Shown: positions 40,765-52,300 of the stretch, piece by piece | Layout: every line of letters starts with the position of its first letter | Numbering within the stretch: position 1 is the first letter of the stretch | Translations under genes and position numbers: made by a program | Notes under the pieces: generated by a model | Told to the model about the DNA's origin: nothing | The model's input: only the letters and a program-made list of their open reading frames with translations | Databases searched by the model: none | Assembly: GCF_020497125.1 (NCBI RefSeq) | Contig: NC_059075.1 | Location: 42,010,003 to 42,074,002, forward strand | DNA: 64,000 bases | Origin: Mauremys mutica | Lineage: Eukaryota > Chordata > Testudines > Geoemydidae | Reading direction: 5' to 3'

Positions 40765-41130
40765 GATGCAAGATGGTCCAATGGACTAAGCACCTCATTC
40801 TAATCCCAGCTTTGACACTTACTCTTTCTGTGACCTTGGCCACGTCACATATAGCTAATTTTTCAGAAGCGGACACAGATTCTGACTTCCTCAGTTTTTG
40901 GGTGCCCAGCCTGAGCCCTTGGGCTACCACAACTCCAACTGCCTTCAAATGGAAAAAAATTCAGGCTCAAGGTGTCCAAACTGGGCACCAAAATAAGTTG
41001 ACACTTTTGAAAACTTTGGCCTTAACCTCTCTGCTTCATGTGGATGATTCTTAATGAGTGACCTCACAGGGGGTTGTCCGTACTAATCCGTTAATGTTTG
41101 CAAAGTGCTATACAAGGGCTAATTATTATT
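40765..41130 (+). repeat. MIR-type SINE with insertion/diverged middle
   Basis: CATTCTAATCCCAGCTTTGA, TTCTGTGACCTTGGCCACGT at the left and TTAATGTTTGCAAAGTGCTA at 41091-41110 are MIR parts. About 170 bp of unrelated sequence lies between them. Confidence 0.6.
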
Positions 41131-42639
41131 AGAGAGATGGAAAGACAGATGGGAAGAATGACTGGAATGTGAGGAGAGCAGGAGGGATAGAAAGATGAGA
41201 ACGTGGGGGACAGAGAATTAGAGGAGGCAAGAGCTGAGAGAATGTAACAGGAGAAAGCAAGCAGGTGAATGAGAAAGGAGAGGAAAGGGGTTGCTGCTGT
41301 TCAAAGAAAGAAGGGAGTGAGCTTTAAAAAAAAGACAAAACAGAAGGAGTGACGACAGAACATAAATATTACAGTGATGGGTGCTACGTAAAACCAGGTA
41401 GTTAGACAGGCAGATAAACGAAATGGCCTGGAGAAGGACAGAATGGAGCATGGAAAAAGAGAATAAAAACTGTTACTGGGGGATCCGCAAGCAAACACAC
41501 CCAACTTTCAGGCTAGTGAATTAAAGTGATCGGTGCGCCTTAATTTTATTGTACTTCCTTGGCCAACATCATGTATCTAATCTCTCAGCCTGCCAATCTA
41601 TTATGCATCTATCACCATGGTCTGGGCATTCTCTCTCTATGTTTAGGGGAAAGGGACATGAAGGTCTTTTTAGCCTTTATGTTATAATATCATCACTGGC
41701 TACTCTGGATTCTGAAATGAAATAATTGGAGAAAAAGAGAGGAAATAACTAAAATTCACCAAACTACACAGAAATCCTTTGGTGGATGGCATTCAACAGA
41801 CCCCAGATTCAGTGGCTTATTAGGAAAATCCTCCTTTGAATTTTTTTTTATGCATAGACCCCAGTACAAGCAGCTGGCCTGCATTCTCCTTGCAGCAGAG
41901 GAGGTAGGAGATAATCAGAAGATTCCCATCACCCACTACTTAAGTTTGGGGGCCCCCCAAAGATTTCTCCCATTGAATCTCCCCCACATTCATCAGGCTG
42001 CTCCTGTGAACAGTGGCATGATCTAGATACACAGGAACTGGTTATGTAGAGTTTTTTTAAGAGACTGGATGGAGGGGGAGTACTTAAAAAAATAGTTCAC
42101 AGGCCAACTCCAAAATGCTATGATCATCTCCAAGTAGGTCTGTATGTCCTAGAGGGACAAGGCATGAAGAAGGACTCCGAACCTACAAGAAACAGAGAGA
42201 GTGGAGTTCTCATAATCTCTCCCCTAGGCTTCAGCCCTGTGCAGAGAGAAAGAAAAGAGGTGGGAATTAGAGTAAGAGAGAGAGAGAGAACATGTGAATT
42301 AAACAGAGAGAGGCAGACAGACAGACGAGCAGATGGAGAGATAGGGAGAGAATGAGAAAATAAGAGTGAATTTCAGAATAGGAAAGGAAGCTCCAAAGAA
42401 AGAAGGGAATGAGAGCGAACTAGACAGAGAGAGATGAAGATACGGGAGAGGGGGGAAGAACATGGTGGGGAGTGAAGGGGGCAAAGTCCGAGACACTCGG
42501 TTAGCGGGTTCAGAACAATTTCCATTCTCTACAGCGCTTTCTGTTTAAAAAAAATAAAAAAGGAATGATGGAGCAGGGGAGAGAGTCAGACAAGTTTAAT
42601 GATGTGTGTTCAAAGCTCAGATTGGAAAAATGACAGAGA
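41131..42639. other. Purine-rich intergenic tract
   Basis: The plus strand is strongly purine-biased at 41140-41470 and 42160-42500 with GAGAGA and GGAAAG motifs, including GAGAGAGAGAGAGA at 42275-42288. The opposite-strand frames full of S, L, P and F (for example 42299-42496) are by-products of this bias. No gene was recognised. Confidence 0.5.
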
Positions 42640-42930
42640 AAAGCAGCCTGTTTCGGCTCTAATAAATTGTTCTTTGCTGTAAGAGACGCCTGTCGCAGCA
42701 TTAATACAGGCCCCTAATACACGGGTCAGGGTTAAGTAATTTTCTCCGGCAACTTAAGCGAATAATGAAGCTGGCAGCGGCTGGTGGCGCAGTGGGAGAG
42801 ATGGCCCAGGCCGCCGGCACTTTGTCTTCATTTATTATGCCAGCTCTCATGATTTGGGTACTGGCTGCGGCGACGGGAAGCCTCCACCGAGGAGATATCG
42901 CTTCATTTCGGCAAGGTAATGAAAGCCGGG
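42640..42930. promoter_or_regulatory. Candidate conserved regulatory element
   Basis: The words CGGCTCTAATAAATTGTTC, CGCAGCATTAATACAGGCCC, GGGTTAAGTAATTTTCTCCG, TTAAGCGAATAATGAAGCTG, TCTTCATTTATTATGCCAGC and CTCATGATTTGGGTACTGGC sit in a non-repetitive block with scattered intact CpGs. The mix of TAAT cores and preserved CpGs stands out from the surrounding purine-rich DNA. Reading frames on both strands (42701-43258 minus, 42765-42962 plus) lack codon structure. Enhancer status is inferred. Confidence 0.42.
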
Positions 42931-45900
42931 GTGGGGGGAGGATAAACCAATTTGCTGGCTGACACGGGAAGGAGTGATTTGCAGACCTGAGAGAGGGAGG
43001 GGGTCGTCCGAGCGAGAGGAAGCACAAGGCTAAACCAAGGGAGGTGCTCAAGGCCCTTCCTGGAATAATAGCATTGAGTGTGTGTGAGAGGAGGGCAATA
43101 GACCAGGACGGGGGGCAGGGAGAAGAATAGCAGAAACTAGGGTTGAAATAGGAGGGAAATACTAGCGAGGGGAGCAGAGAGGGGGAATAACAGAGAACAG
43201 TGACTGAGGAAGTAATGGGCATATAACAGAACATGGGCAGAATGGGGTAAAGGGGCAAAAGCAGAGACTAAGACTATGGGAGGGGGATATAGACCAGTGC
43301 CAGATTGGGATAAAAGTGAAGATCAAGGATGAGTGAAGAGCAGACAAATGTGATACAGGTCTCTGCAAGTCATGGGGAGAGGGGTGCTTATGACTTCCTT
43401 GTTTGGATCAAGGAGGGAGGCATGAAGAAGCCACTGTAGGAGTTACAGTTGTGGAATTTAATCTAGAGTTCTCTTTTGACACTGCCATCTCTTTTCTTGC
43501 CTGAACAGCTCTGTGATTGTGATTCTTCATCTGCCCAAGTACTGGTCTCTGCTCCCCTGCATTGGACCACCAGGATGGACATATATGGTCTGTTGGGTGA
43601 ATGGTACATGACTGAAAATCATGCAGTTCATGGTGATGTAATGTTCACAGATACAAACTCTTTAGTTTATAGGCCTCCCTGAAGACAAGAGTTTTGAGAA
43701 GGAACTTAAGAGGAGGGGAAGGTAGAGATATGACTGACCGTCAGGAAGGGGATGCTAGGACGAGAGGTCTGTGTGGAACTCCCTTCCTGACCCTTTCTGC
43801 CATGCCCCCATCTCTGAGTCCCTCTCAAAAAACTCTTCGCCAAGGAGGCTTATAAAAAAAAAAGACTTTATTGATTCACCACAAACTCTGTAACTCTCAC
43901 AATGACAAGACACTATATGCTTGTTTTCACCTCATTCCCCACAGTCTTTCCCATGTGTTGTTATCTCCTCCTGTTTTCATTCTAAGCGAGATGCTATGCT
44001 CTATGGGGTTGGGATACCATCTTTATTTGTTCTCTAAAGTATCATGCACCTCTATAGCCCTACTGAAGAAATAAATATCCATAATGAATGGGATGCCTCC
44101 GTCACTGGGATCATGCTCCCATTTCCTTCTCTCTCTGCACCAACCAGCTAAAAGAGAAGAGGGAGTCCCTTGTGGAGTCAAGAATGGGAATCTTACACTC
44201 TCCTCCCCCCCCGATGTGGGTTAAGTATTTCCAGTAAGGACCAAGCATTGCAGGCTTAACACGGCAGTCTCTGGAGGAGCAGGCCAATTTCACACTAATC
44301 TTCCCCATGAAGCGAGAGAGCATCGGAAGCATGAATTACATCAAAGAGAAGTTAATGCCGAGAAGCAGACAACAAAAAGGAGCTGCTTTCAGTTTCAAAT
44401 GAATACACACAGCTGGCTTAAGAGATCAGGCTGCTCAATGCCTGTATCATCAGCTTTGGTACCCAGGATTTAGCCAGCAGGGAGAGTCCTGATCTAGGGG
44501 CTCCTTTAAAAGGGGAGGAGGGTCTTTATGAATAACTGCAGGAATTTGGAAGGGAGGTGGTCTCTCAGTCTGGCATTTACTGACCTCCTCTAATAAATAC
44601 CAGAACAACCCCAGGAAGAAAGATGGTATATGGTAAGATGGGAGGGGGCTCATGCAGCCTAGCCCAATGCCTTCTTTAGGCCAGTGAGATGAGTGGTTAA
44701 CCTCGCACTCAATTGCTGATAGATCACAAGGCCGAATTTGGAGCTGCTCAGTTCTCTGCTTCAGAATTTTGATCTGGGGGTACTTCTGCTGTGCTGGGAA
44801 TAATCCTGCAGAGTTTAAGATCTGAGTAGTCCTCTTCCTCACTCCCCAGCTCCAGGAAGCGATCCAGGAACCTTTGGGCTCTCTGGCTAAGGAAGCTGAG
44901 CTTCCCGTAATTTAAAATGCGAACTCAGAGGAAGAGGAGAGCACAGGGTCATTGTGGTAACGCCTGTATCCCAAAGAGACAAGGCTCCATTGTCCCATTT
45001 TAAGTGGTGTTGAAGTGAGTCCCACTGCTCCCCCGCTGGGAAGCTGACAGGTGTAAATCCCAGGATGAATAAAGGCACGGAGCCCTATAAAGCTGGTGTC
45101 TCTCCACGCATCTCCGCTCTGATTGACTTGTCGGCTCTCTGAGGCTGACTCTATCAGCTCCTCGCTGCCTCCAATTCCAGGTGTGATTTAGTTTGGAGAT
45201 GAGAGGTGACAGTTAACATTGGTACTCGTCAGTGTAGATCAGACACAGTCACGCTGTCTTCTCCTCACTCGCTCTCTCCCCCACCCCTCGTATCTCCCAC
45301 TTCTGTCTGTCGCTCTCATGCTCCCTGCCTATTCTGATCCAATCCCTTTATTTTTACCACCATGCCCCATCATCTCCTATCCCCAATCCCCATTGCCAGG
45401 GCCTGTGTTTAGCACATCCACACACACCCTATATCCCCGAGTAGTAACCACTTCTGCCAGCAAGTCTCTCCCCTTGAAAGTCTAGGAGCAGCTGTTTTTG
45501 CTCATTCTCTCTCTTCTCTTCTAGAGCTGAGCAGATAATTCTTAGCAAATGCTCTGTGTGCTGGATTTTACCTGTTCATCTTCTCACATGTTGTTCATGA
45601 GCAGCTTAGAATTTTCTTGAATTTGTTTGTTATTTGGAATTCACCAAAAAGCTTCAAGGAATGAATCTGGACCTGGAAATTGTCCAAGAGAAGTTTGTTG
45701 TGAATAGCTGATATCTGAAATTTAAACTGAGTTGGCTAGTTTTGATTGGTCAGGCCTCGGTCCAATGGCATAGTGTCTATGGTGTCACAGGATGATAACT
45801 CTTAGAAGGATGTTTCTGGTGTAAATGTTCAAGATTCCCTTTTAGTGAAGCCTGACACTTACTTAAAATTCATTATGTCGGCAAACATTCCTGCCAGTAG

Positions 45901-46285
45901 CTGGTTAGATAGAATATTTATGGGAAAGGAACACGGAGGACAAGAATTCAACTTCTTATTGGATTAATATTTGCAGAAAATGCTTCGAGGTATTCACCCA
46001 GCTCTCTCTTCTCTTCTCTTCTCTTCTCTTCTCTTCTCTTCTCTTCTCAGGTGACTTTCTTCTCTTCATCTCACTCCCGGTCTCCTATTTTGTATCCATT
46101 TTCTGTTTCTCTCACTCTCCTGTCTCCACTGGTTGGCACTTCTTTTCTAAAGCAATAGGCGTAAAAATGTGATTTCCCCCGCCTCCTCCAGCTTCTCACA
46201 GATTTATTACAGATGAGAAAGTCCCACAAAGTAAGCACTTGACATTTTCCCTTTAGCATCTGTGCTCATGGCCATTGCTCTATGG
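42931..46285. other. Intergenic region with possible regulatory blocks, no gene
   Basis: No exon or transposon was recognised. Conserved-looking segments lie at 44255-44350 (CACACTAATCTTCCCCATGA, AGAGAAGTTAATGCCGAGAA) and 45000-45230 (GGGAAGCTGACAGGTGTAAA, CCGCTCTGATTGACTTGTCG, CCAATTCCAGGTGTGATTTA). A microsatellite lies at 46004-46048. Confidence 0.35.
46004..46048 (+). repeat. (CTCTT)n microsatellite
   Basis: Nine uninterrupted or nearly uninterrupted CTCTT units, likely length-polymorphic. Confidence 0.95.
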
Positions 46286-46677
46286 CAGTGGTTCTCAACC
46301 TTCCCCGATTACTGTACCCCTTTCAGGAGTCTGATTTGTCTTGCGTACCCCCAAGTTTCACCTCACTTAAACCTACTTGCTTACAGAATCAGACATAAAA
46401 ATACATGTCACAACACACTCTTACTGAAAAATTGCTGACTTTCTCATTTTTACCATATAATTATAAAATAAATCAATTGGGATATAAATATTGTACTTAC
46501 ATTTCAGTGTATAGTATATAGAGCAGTATAAGCAAGTCACTGTCTGTATGAAATTTTAGTTTGTACTTTTTATGAAGCCTGTTTGTAAAGCTATGCAAAT
46601 ATCTAGATGAGTTGATGTACCCCTCAGAAGATCTGCATACCCACAGGGGTACATGTACCTGTGGTTGAGAACCACTG
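46286..46677. mobile_element. Non-autonomous hAT element (392 bp)
   Basis: The ends CAGTGGTTCTCAACCTTCCC and, from the right, CAGTGGTTCTCAACCACAGG are near-identical inverted repeats over the first 15 bases. Flanks CTCTATGG (46278-46285) and GTCTATGG (46678-46685) are a 7/8 duplication. The AT-rich interior has no coding capacity. Confidence 0.92.
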
Positions 46678-47019
46678 GTCTATGGCACTTAATCACATTA
46701 CCCAAAAGCTGAAGCATTATTGGGACACAAAATCAGAGTCCCTGGTGCCTTAGATTCCAGGCCAAAGACAGAGGGCAATGCTCATAGGGGACGGTGCCAT
46801 CAAGTGAGGTGCAGGTGCGAGTGAGCATAGGGGTGGTATATCTGGGTGAAAATTTACAGAAAGGACCATGACAGTTTCTAAACTTTACAAAAACGGGGGA
46901 TTTTCTGTGCCCCTGGAAGTCTTTGTCCTGTGTAATTGATATGAAACCTTGCGATGTGAACTCCTTTCATGTGCAATTATAACATAAACATTCCCGGCAT
47001 ACAGTACATAACATTATCA
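46678..47019. other. Intergenic, no recognised feature
   Basis: Short unique-looking stretch between the hAT element and the L2 relic; nothing identified. Confidence 0.4.
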
Positions 47020-47860
47020 TAGATTCACAGGGTGAGAGCCCACCATGGCTGGTGAAGGCCAGTGAAGAACAACTGAACCAACTACTGAGTGAAATAATGA
47101 ATGACTCCTTCAAAGAAACCAACCTAACAACCCTTCTGAAGCACATGATCGTCTGGCCAGTTCTCAAGAAAACCAAACCTGGATGCTAGCATTCTTGTCA
47201 AATACTGCCTTATCTCCCTCCCTCCCTCCCTGCCTTTCACTGTAAAAAGTGGCAATAGCCAGACTTCAACAGCACCTAACCTCCTCCACCACACTGGAGG
47301 CTTCACAATCAGGATTCAGACTTGCCACAGCAGTTCAGCTTTGGTAGTTCAGGTGGACAACCTCCTTGCATTTTATGGAGAGAAGCCAAACCTCAGTGCG
47401 CATACTGTTCGACCTAACTGTGGATTTAGCTATAGTCATCCATAGCATGCTTCTGACCCATGTACACATCTTGGGAGAAAGTGAGTAAAGCAATTACCAT
47501 AATTGTCTCAAATAAATCCTGCCAGATCCCAGCAAGAGGTGATGGGCAGCTGCTCTCCTAATCCTCAAGACCCTTCCTATGTGAAGTCCCACAAGGTTTA
47601 ATCCTGTTCTCTTTCCTTTTCGACATACATATGAGACCCCGGGGAGAAGTCACACAACAACACTGGCTCTACCGCATCAACATGCTGCTGACATTCAGCC
47701 AACATGACGAACACCCTCATAGAACTGACATAGCTCCCGCAAGAGATAAACACCTTGATGAGAAACAACTGAATGAAGTTCAACCCAGGGAAGATGGAAG
47801 CCATGTTAGTTGTAAAATGGTAATGATTTGAGGAGCTGGCTGAGACTCTGACTGTGACCT
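47020..47860 (+). pseudogene. L2-type LINE reverse transcriptase relic
   Basis: Broken translations in order resemble L2 reverse transcriptase: LKKTKPG near 47170, a decayed SGFRLATAVQLW-like stretch near 47310, VRILFDLTVDLAIVIHSMLL at 47397-47456, VPQGLILFSFLFDIHMRP near 47588, then a decayed box where YADDTQ would stand. A (CTCC)n run lies at 47215-47232. The element is old and inactive. Confidence 0.75.
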
Positions 47861-49029
47861 CCACTGAAGGTGTGACAGGGTGAAACAGACAGGAAAAGGC
47901 TAAGGGCTACCTGCCTGTCAGATGACTCAGTGGGAGATTTAAGGAAGAGGCATGTCCTTTTCTCAGGGGCTGACAGAGACAAGGAGAAAGGCCTCTGAGG
48001 ACCACAGCCTGTTTTGGTCAGGAGTATCGTGGTGTTGTGTGTAACTTCAGGAGTTTTTGTGTTTCAGTAATAAATTGTGCCCGGAAGCAAGGGGCTGAAA
48101 TGGATTTGGGCATGGTAATGGTTCTTTCCTGGGCTGGTGAGAGAGCCTACCAGCTCACAGCAGGCATCTGTCCTCCAGTTAGAACTGGATAATATTCACC
48201 AATAGTTTATTCAATTATTTTTCCATCAATACACATATTATTCACAATTAGCGTTTTTGTTTTTAGAGCTTAATCTTAGGGCATCAACAGGTTAATCACT
48301 CCTTCTCCATCACCAGCTAGCAACAGTGGCAAGGACACACCTTCTGTCCCCTCTGGATCACTGGTAGGCTGCATCCATTGCTCTTGGACAAAGATGAAGC
48401 ACCTTCGATCCACACATTCCCACCCTCAAGACTGGAGGACTGTACCTCCCTCCACCTGTCTGCCAGCTGAGGCTAATAAAAAGCTCAAACTGGACAATGT
48501 GTAGCTGTCCACATAGCCAATCTCTAACTACTAGGGATGAGGAGGAGACTTTAGTCGGGGGCCACATCTGCCTATTGTGGGGTTCTTGCACCTTCCTAAA
48601 GCATTTGGTGCTGGCCACTAACCTAGATGGAGCACAGATCTGATCCAGAATGGCAATGTCTATGTTCCTAGGAGTGGAATGAGATGTCATGAGAAGAGCT
48701 GGTCAGGAATTTTCCTACAAAATGGGTTTTCATTGGAAAACGCTGTTTTGTTGAAACCAGAATGTTTTGCAGAAATGTTTTGGTTTTGACAAACTTTGCA
48801 GAAGAATTATGTTGAAAATCTGCCTAGTTTCTAGCCAGCTTGCCCAGGAGGGGGAGCTGATGGGGAGCCTGTGCTTCCACGATTCACTGCTCCAAGGCAG
48901 TCCTGCCATATGGACTACTTTGGAGTCGGGGACCTCAGGGCTTCCAAGCTTGTTTCAAAGAATTGGAATGAAAACTTTCCCAAAAGGTCAGAATTTCCCA
49001 TGGAACAGAAATCCTGAGTTTCAACAATC
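47861..49029. repeat. Mixed region with CR1 3' end fragment (48536-48672)
   Basis: 48536-48672 contains GGGGCCACATCTGCCTATTG, GGGGTTCTTGCACCTTCCTA and AATGGCAATGTCTATGTTCC, the same CR1 3' subfamily as 26455-26640. 47870-48175 includes a repeat-like stretch with an AATAAA at 48069-48074, but I cannot assign it. Confidence 0.55.
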
Positions 49030-49340
49030 TGTAGCCATGAGCACATCACACTAGTGCTCTATGCCCTTCACTGGCTCCATATTCACTTACAGGTCCAATT
49101 CAAGGGCCTGGTCCTCAACTTCAAGGTCTTCAGTAGCGTGGCATCAAACTACCTCAGAGCAGCCTCATCATCTGTGGCCCACCAATACAACTGCACGCAT
49201 TAGGGACATGAAAACTAAAAATGCTTCAAAGTCAGGAGCGGAAGGCTAGGTGTTCCCAATGCTGTAGCCTATCCTGTAGGACACTCTGTAGAGGTGATCA
49301 GGAGCAGCTCCAGACTGAGCATTTTCAGATCCCAGTGTAA
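49030..49340 (+). repeat. L2-type LINE 3' coding fragment
   Basis: Translation across 49040-49160 gives ALHWLHIHLQVQFKGLVLNF then KVFSSVASNYL, the decayed L2 C-terminal motif (LHWLPV..R..FK.L.L.FK). It may be the tail of the element at 47020-47860, separated by later insertions. Confidence 0.75.
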
Positions 49341-52300
49341 ACCCTATTTACTGAAGCCTACCTACAGTAACGGGGACAGAAAACAAGAAATTCCAAAATT
49401 CAAGTTTACGTGCCAGAACCCAGGAGGGCACAAACTCAGAGACCATTGAGATTGACTGATTTGTAGGCTTTTACAGGGTGCCACAAATGAGATTGACAGG
49501 AAGAAAAAGACCGCTTGGGTCATCCCTTTGAATCCCCTGAAAGACTCCTCCCTCATCCTTGTCTTCGTTACCCTCCACAGGGATCTCTTATTGCAAAGGC
49601 ATTTCCTTAATCTCCATCTTTACCTTTTCCTCCCTTAGTGCCAACCCCATGCTCCTCATCTTTTCATCACCAGAGACTGATTCCTCTCCTTTATTTAGAT
49701 GGTTACCTAATAGGTATTTCTAGACTGTAATCCTGTCCTGCCCCCCAGGACTTCTCTTTTCTAGACTAGAGATATATTTATCTCTCAGATATATTTAGCT
49801 CTCTCTCCCCTCAGTCCTTGCTTCATTCCAGGTATGGCTCCGTTTTTACTCATGTCAACAGATTCTGTATTTAAAGGCCTGAACACAAAGTTTATTATAT
49901 CAGATGAACTGTATTCATAAGAGGTAAAGCTGTCTCCTCCCTGTCTGCATGACCCAAGAAAGCCTTTTCAAGGCAGAGGCATAAGTGAGACCTCCTGCAT
50001 CTCAGAAGGAACATCTTGGAGATGAACATCAGAGAAGCCCTGGTCAATGATTCACATACAGAGAGTGTCAGAAGAACTCAAACACAAACCCTTTCACTCT
50101 CATACAACTGCCCCTCCTGGGGACCCAAAGATGCAGACCACTAGCTCGTCTAAGAGACAGAATTGTTCTACCCAAGCGGCTCTGTGCAAAACATCCCAGT
50201 ATACAGATACAGTGAGCAGGACAACACATTGCAGAGACTGGGGAGGCCCCTCCCAGGGTCAACCTGCAAACACCCTGCCACTCTCGCCCCCAATGCAGCA
50301 CCCAATTTCCCCGTTTTTACAAGTTTTAGTTTTTACAAGTTTTAGTTTCTCTTGTCTAAACGATGACCCTGTCAATGTTCCAGTGCAACAGATGAAATCT
50401 TCCTGCACCTGCACCCCTGTTCTGAGAGGTTGGTGGATAGTTGCCTAGGTCAAGGTCTTCCTAACACTTTAAATGTGGTCATTGCATTTCAGAAGACTGT
50501 CAAAATAGAACTATGCCTTCTGTCTGCATCTGATAGCAAACACTGCCAAGAAACTGAAATCCCAGGGGAATCCCTAGTTCCCTCTCTCGCCATCCTGCCC
50601 TATGGAGTCTCCAGGAATTGGAGGGGGAGCTTTACACTCAGATCTCTCCCCAGAAGTTTTCATATGAAAGCCCCCATGCTTCCTGTTATTTCCTGATGTC
50701 AATCCGCTCCACACACCCCTCCCCCTGAGCTTCCTTCCAGACCTTAGCCCATGTGTCGATCCATGAAAGCCCCCAGCAGTATGTCACAGGAGTGATAATT
50801 ACATCCCACACTCCCATCATGCCGTCTGCTGCTGACCTCTCACCCCTCCTCTCTTTTAATCACCCCCCAGCATCACTCACTCTGACAGAACAGCAGCACA
50901 AGCCATGTGACCTGTCAGGCTGGGGACATGACTTATAGGGCCCGGCTGGTGGACAAAGGGAAGGGAGGTAGGCAGCATAAATCTCAGGGGCAAATAAAAG
51001 AGAATGATGGGGCGCTCTGCCGAGGCCTGCGTTAGCAGATTCTTGGCCTCTTGTTATTCAGCTCAGAGTTATGGTGATGAAGAAGTGGCCTAGTGTGACT
51101 CGCGCTGGTCCCAATCAACCTTGCAAAACCTACAAAAACCTAGAGGAGTCTTAATGTCATGCATGGTTGGTAAGCCTCAGTGAGGAGGGGTATGGCCAGT
51201 GGAGCAACCAGGGGGGCAGTCCCCAGCTCAGAGACCAGATGCATATGACCAACAGAAACTTCTATCATTAGTCCAGGGCACCAAGACATGCAGAAAAAGG
51301 GAGTCAAGTCAGGAACTTGGCTTCCAGCTCTCAGCTTCATTCTAGGACCGGGGAGGGCAGGACTCTTCCATCTGAAGAACACAACCTATCTGCACTCTCC
51401 CTTAGTACAGAACTCAGGCTTCCCCTCTGGCACTACTGAGACTTCTCAGCCTCCTGCTCTGTATATCCCCCAGGACTGAGAGCTCAAATCCTCCCTGCCT
51501 ACCCTCTGCTCTCATCAAGCCTATCTAGCCTCCCACCCTACTCTGCTGACCCACCCCTCACTTTTCTCATCTGTTGCTGGGTAGGATAAATCACCTGATG
51601 TGTGAGTTCACAGTTGCCATTATGAAGACAAAGATATTAATAATTTTCAACAGTGAATGGTTCAAACCCCTTCAGATAACACTGCTGTTAGTTGTGGGGA
51701 CAGAGCTATTCCTCCAACGGTGGCAGCGGGGGGTGGGGGTTGTTACTCCAACAGTGGGGAGGAAAAGGGGTTTACTGTAACATGCTATGACATTTGCTGC
51801 TAAGGTGTGGGCATTAGGATTGGAGTACTGAAACTCCCCCGCCCCCATCTCTGCAGGCTGCCCTTCCTTCACAGGTGCAGTGGAGAAAAACATGCTGGAT
51901 ATATTGGGTCTGCCTTTTTGTGGGAGGACAGGGGATGCCCCCAGTAATATTGTAACCCCTTCCCCCTGGAACCATCAGAGCCAAAGTCAGAGAAGAAAGA
52001 ACCCAAATGCTCAGGATGGGGTGGGTGAAGAGATGAGGGCTGCAGGACCGGAAAGGAGGGGTTCAAGAGAGGAGCTGGAGAAGCGGGGTAAGGGAGCAGC
52101 TGGGAGGAACATGGGGATTTTTTAAACTATTATTTCCTTTAAGTTGTCCAAAAATAAAAACCAAACTGAAAGTTTGGCTCTTTGGATGAAAGCCTGAAAA
52201 CTCGGTGACTTTCCCTAGGGCTGTGGGGAGTAGGGCAGCGGGCAGCCCTCTCCAGTTCTTAGGTGAAGTCCATTGGTATCTGATTGAAAGCCCCCCACCC

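Noticed and set aside
42701..43258. 185-codon minus-strand frame
   Set aside because: It is antisense to the purine-rich tract and candidate regulatory block. Its S/L/P-rich content follows from pyrimidine bias; no motif or splice context.
47870..48180. Possible solo LTR with AATAAA
   Set aside because: It starts TG and ends near CA, but no matching target duplication, primer-binding site or second copy is visible.
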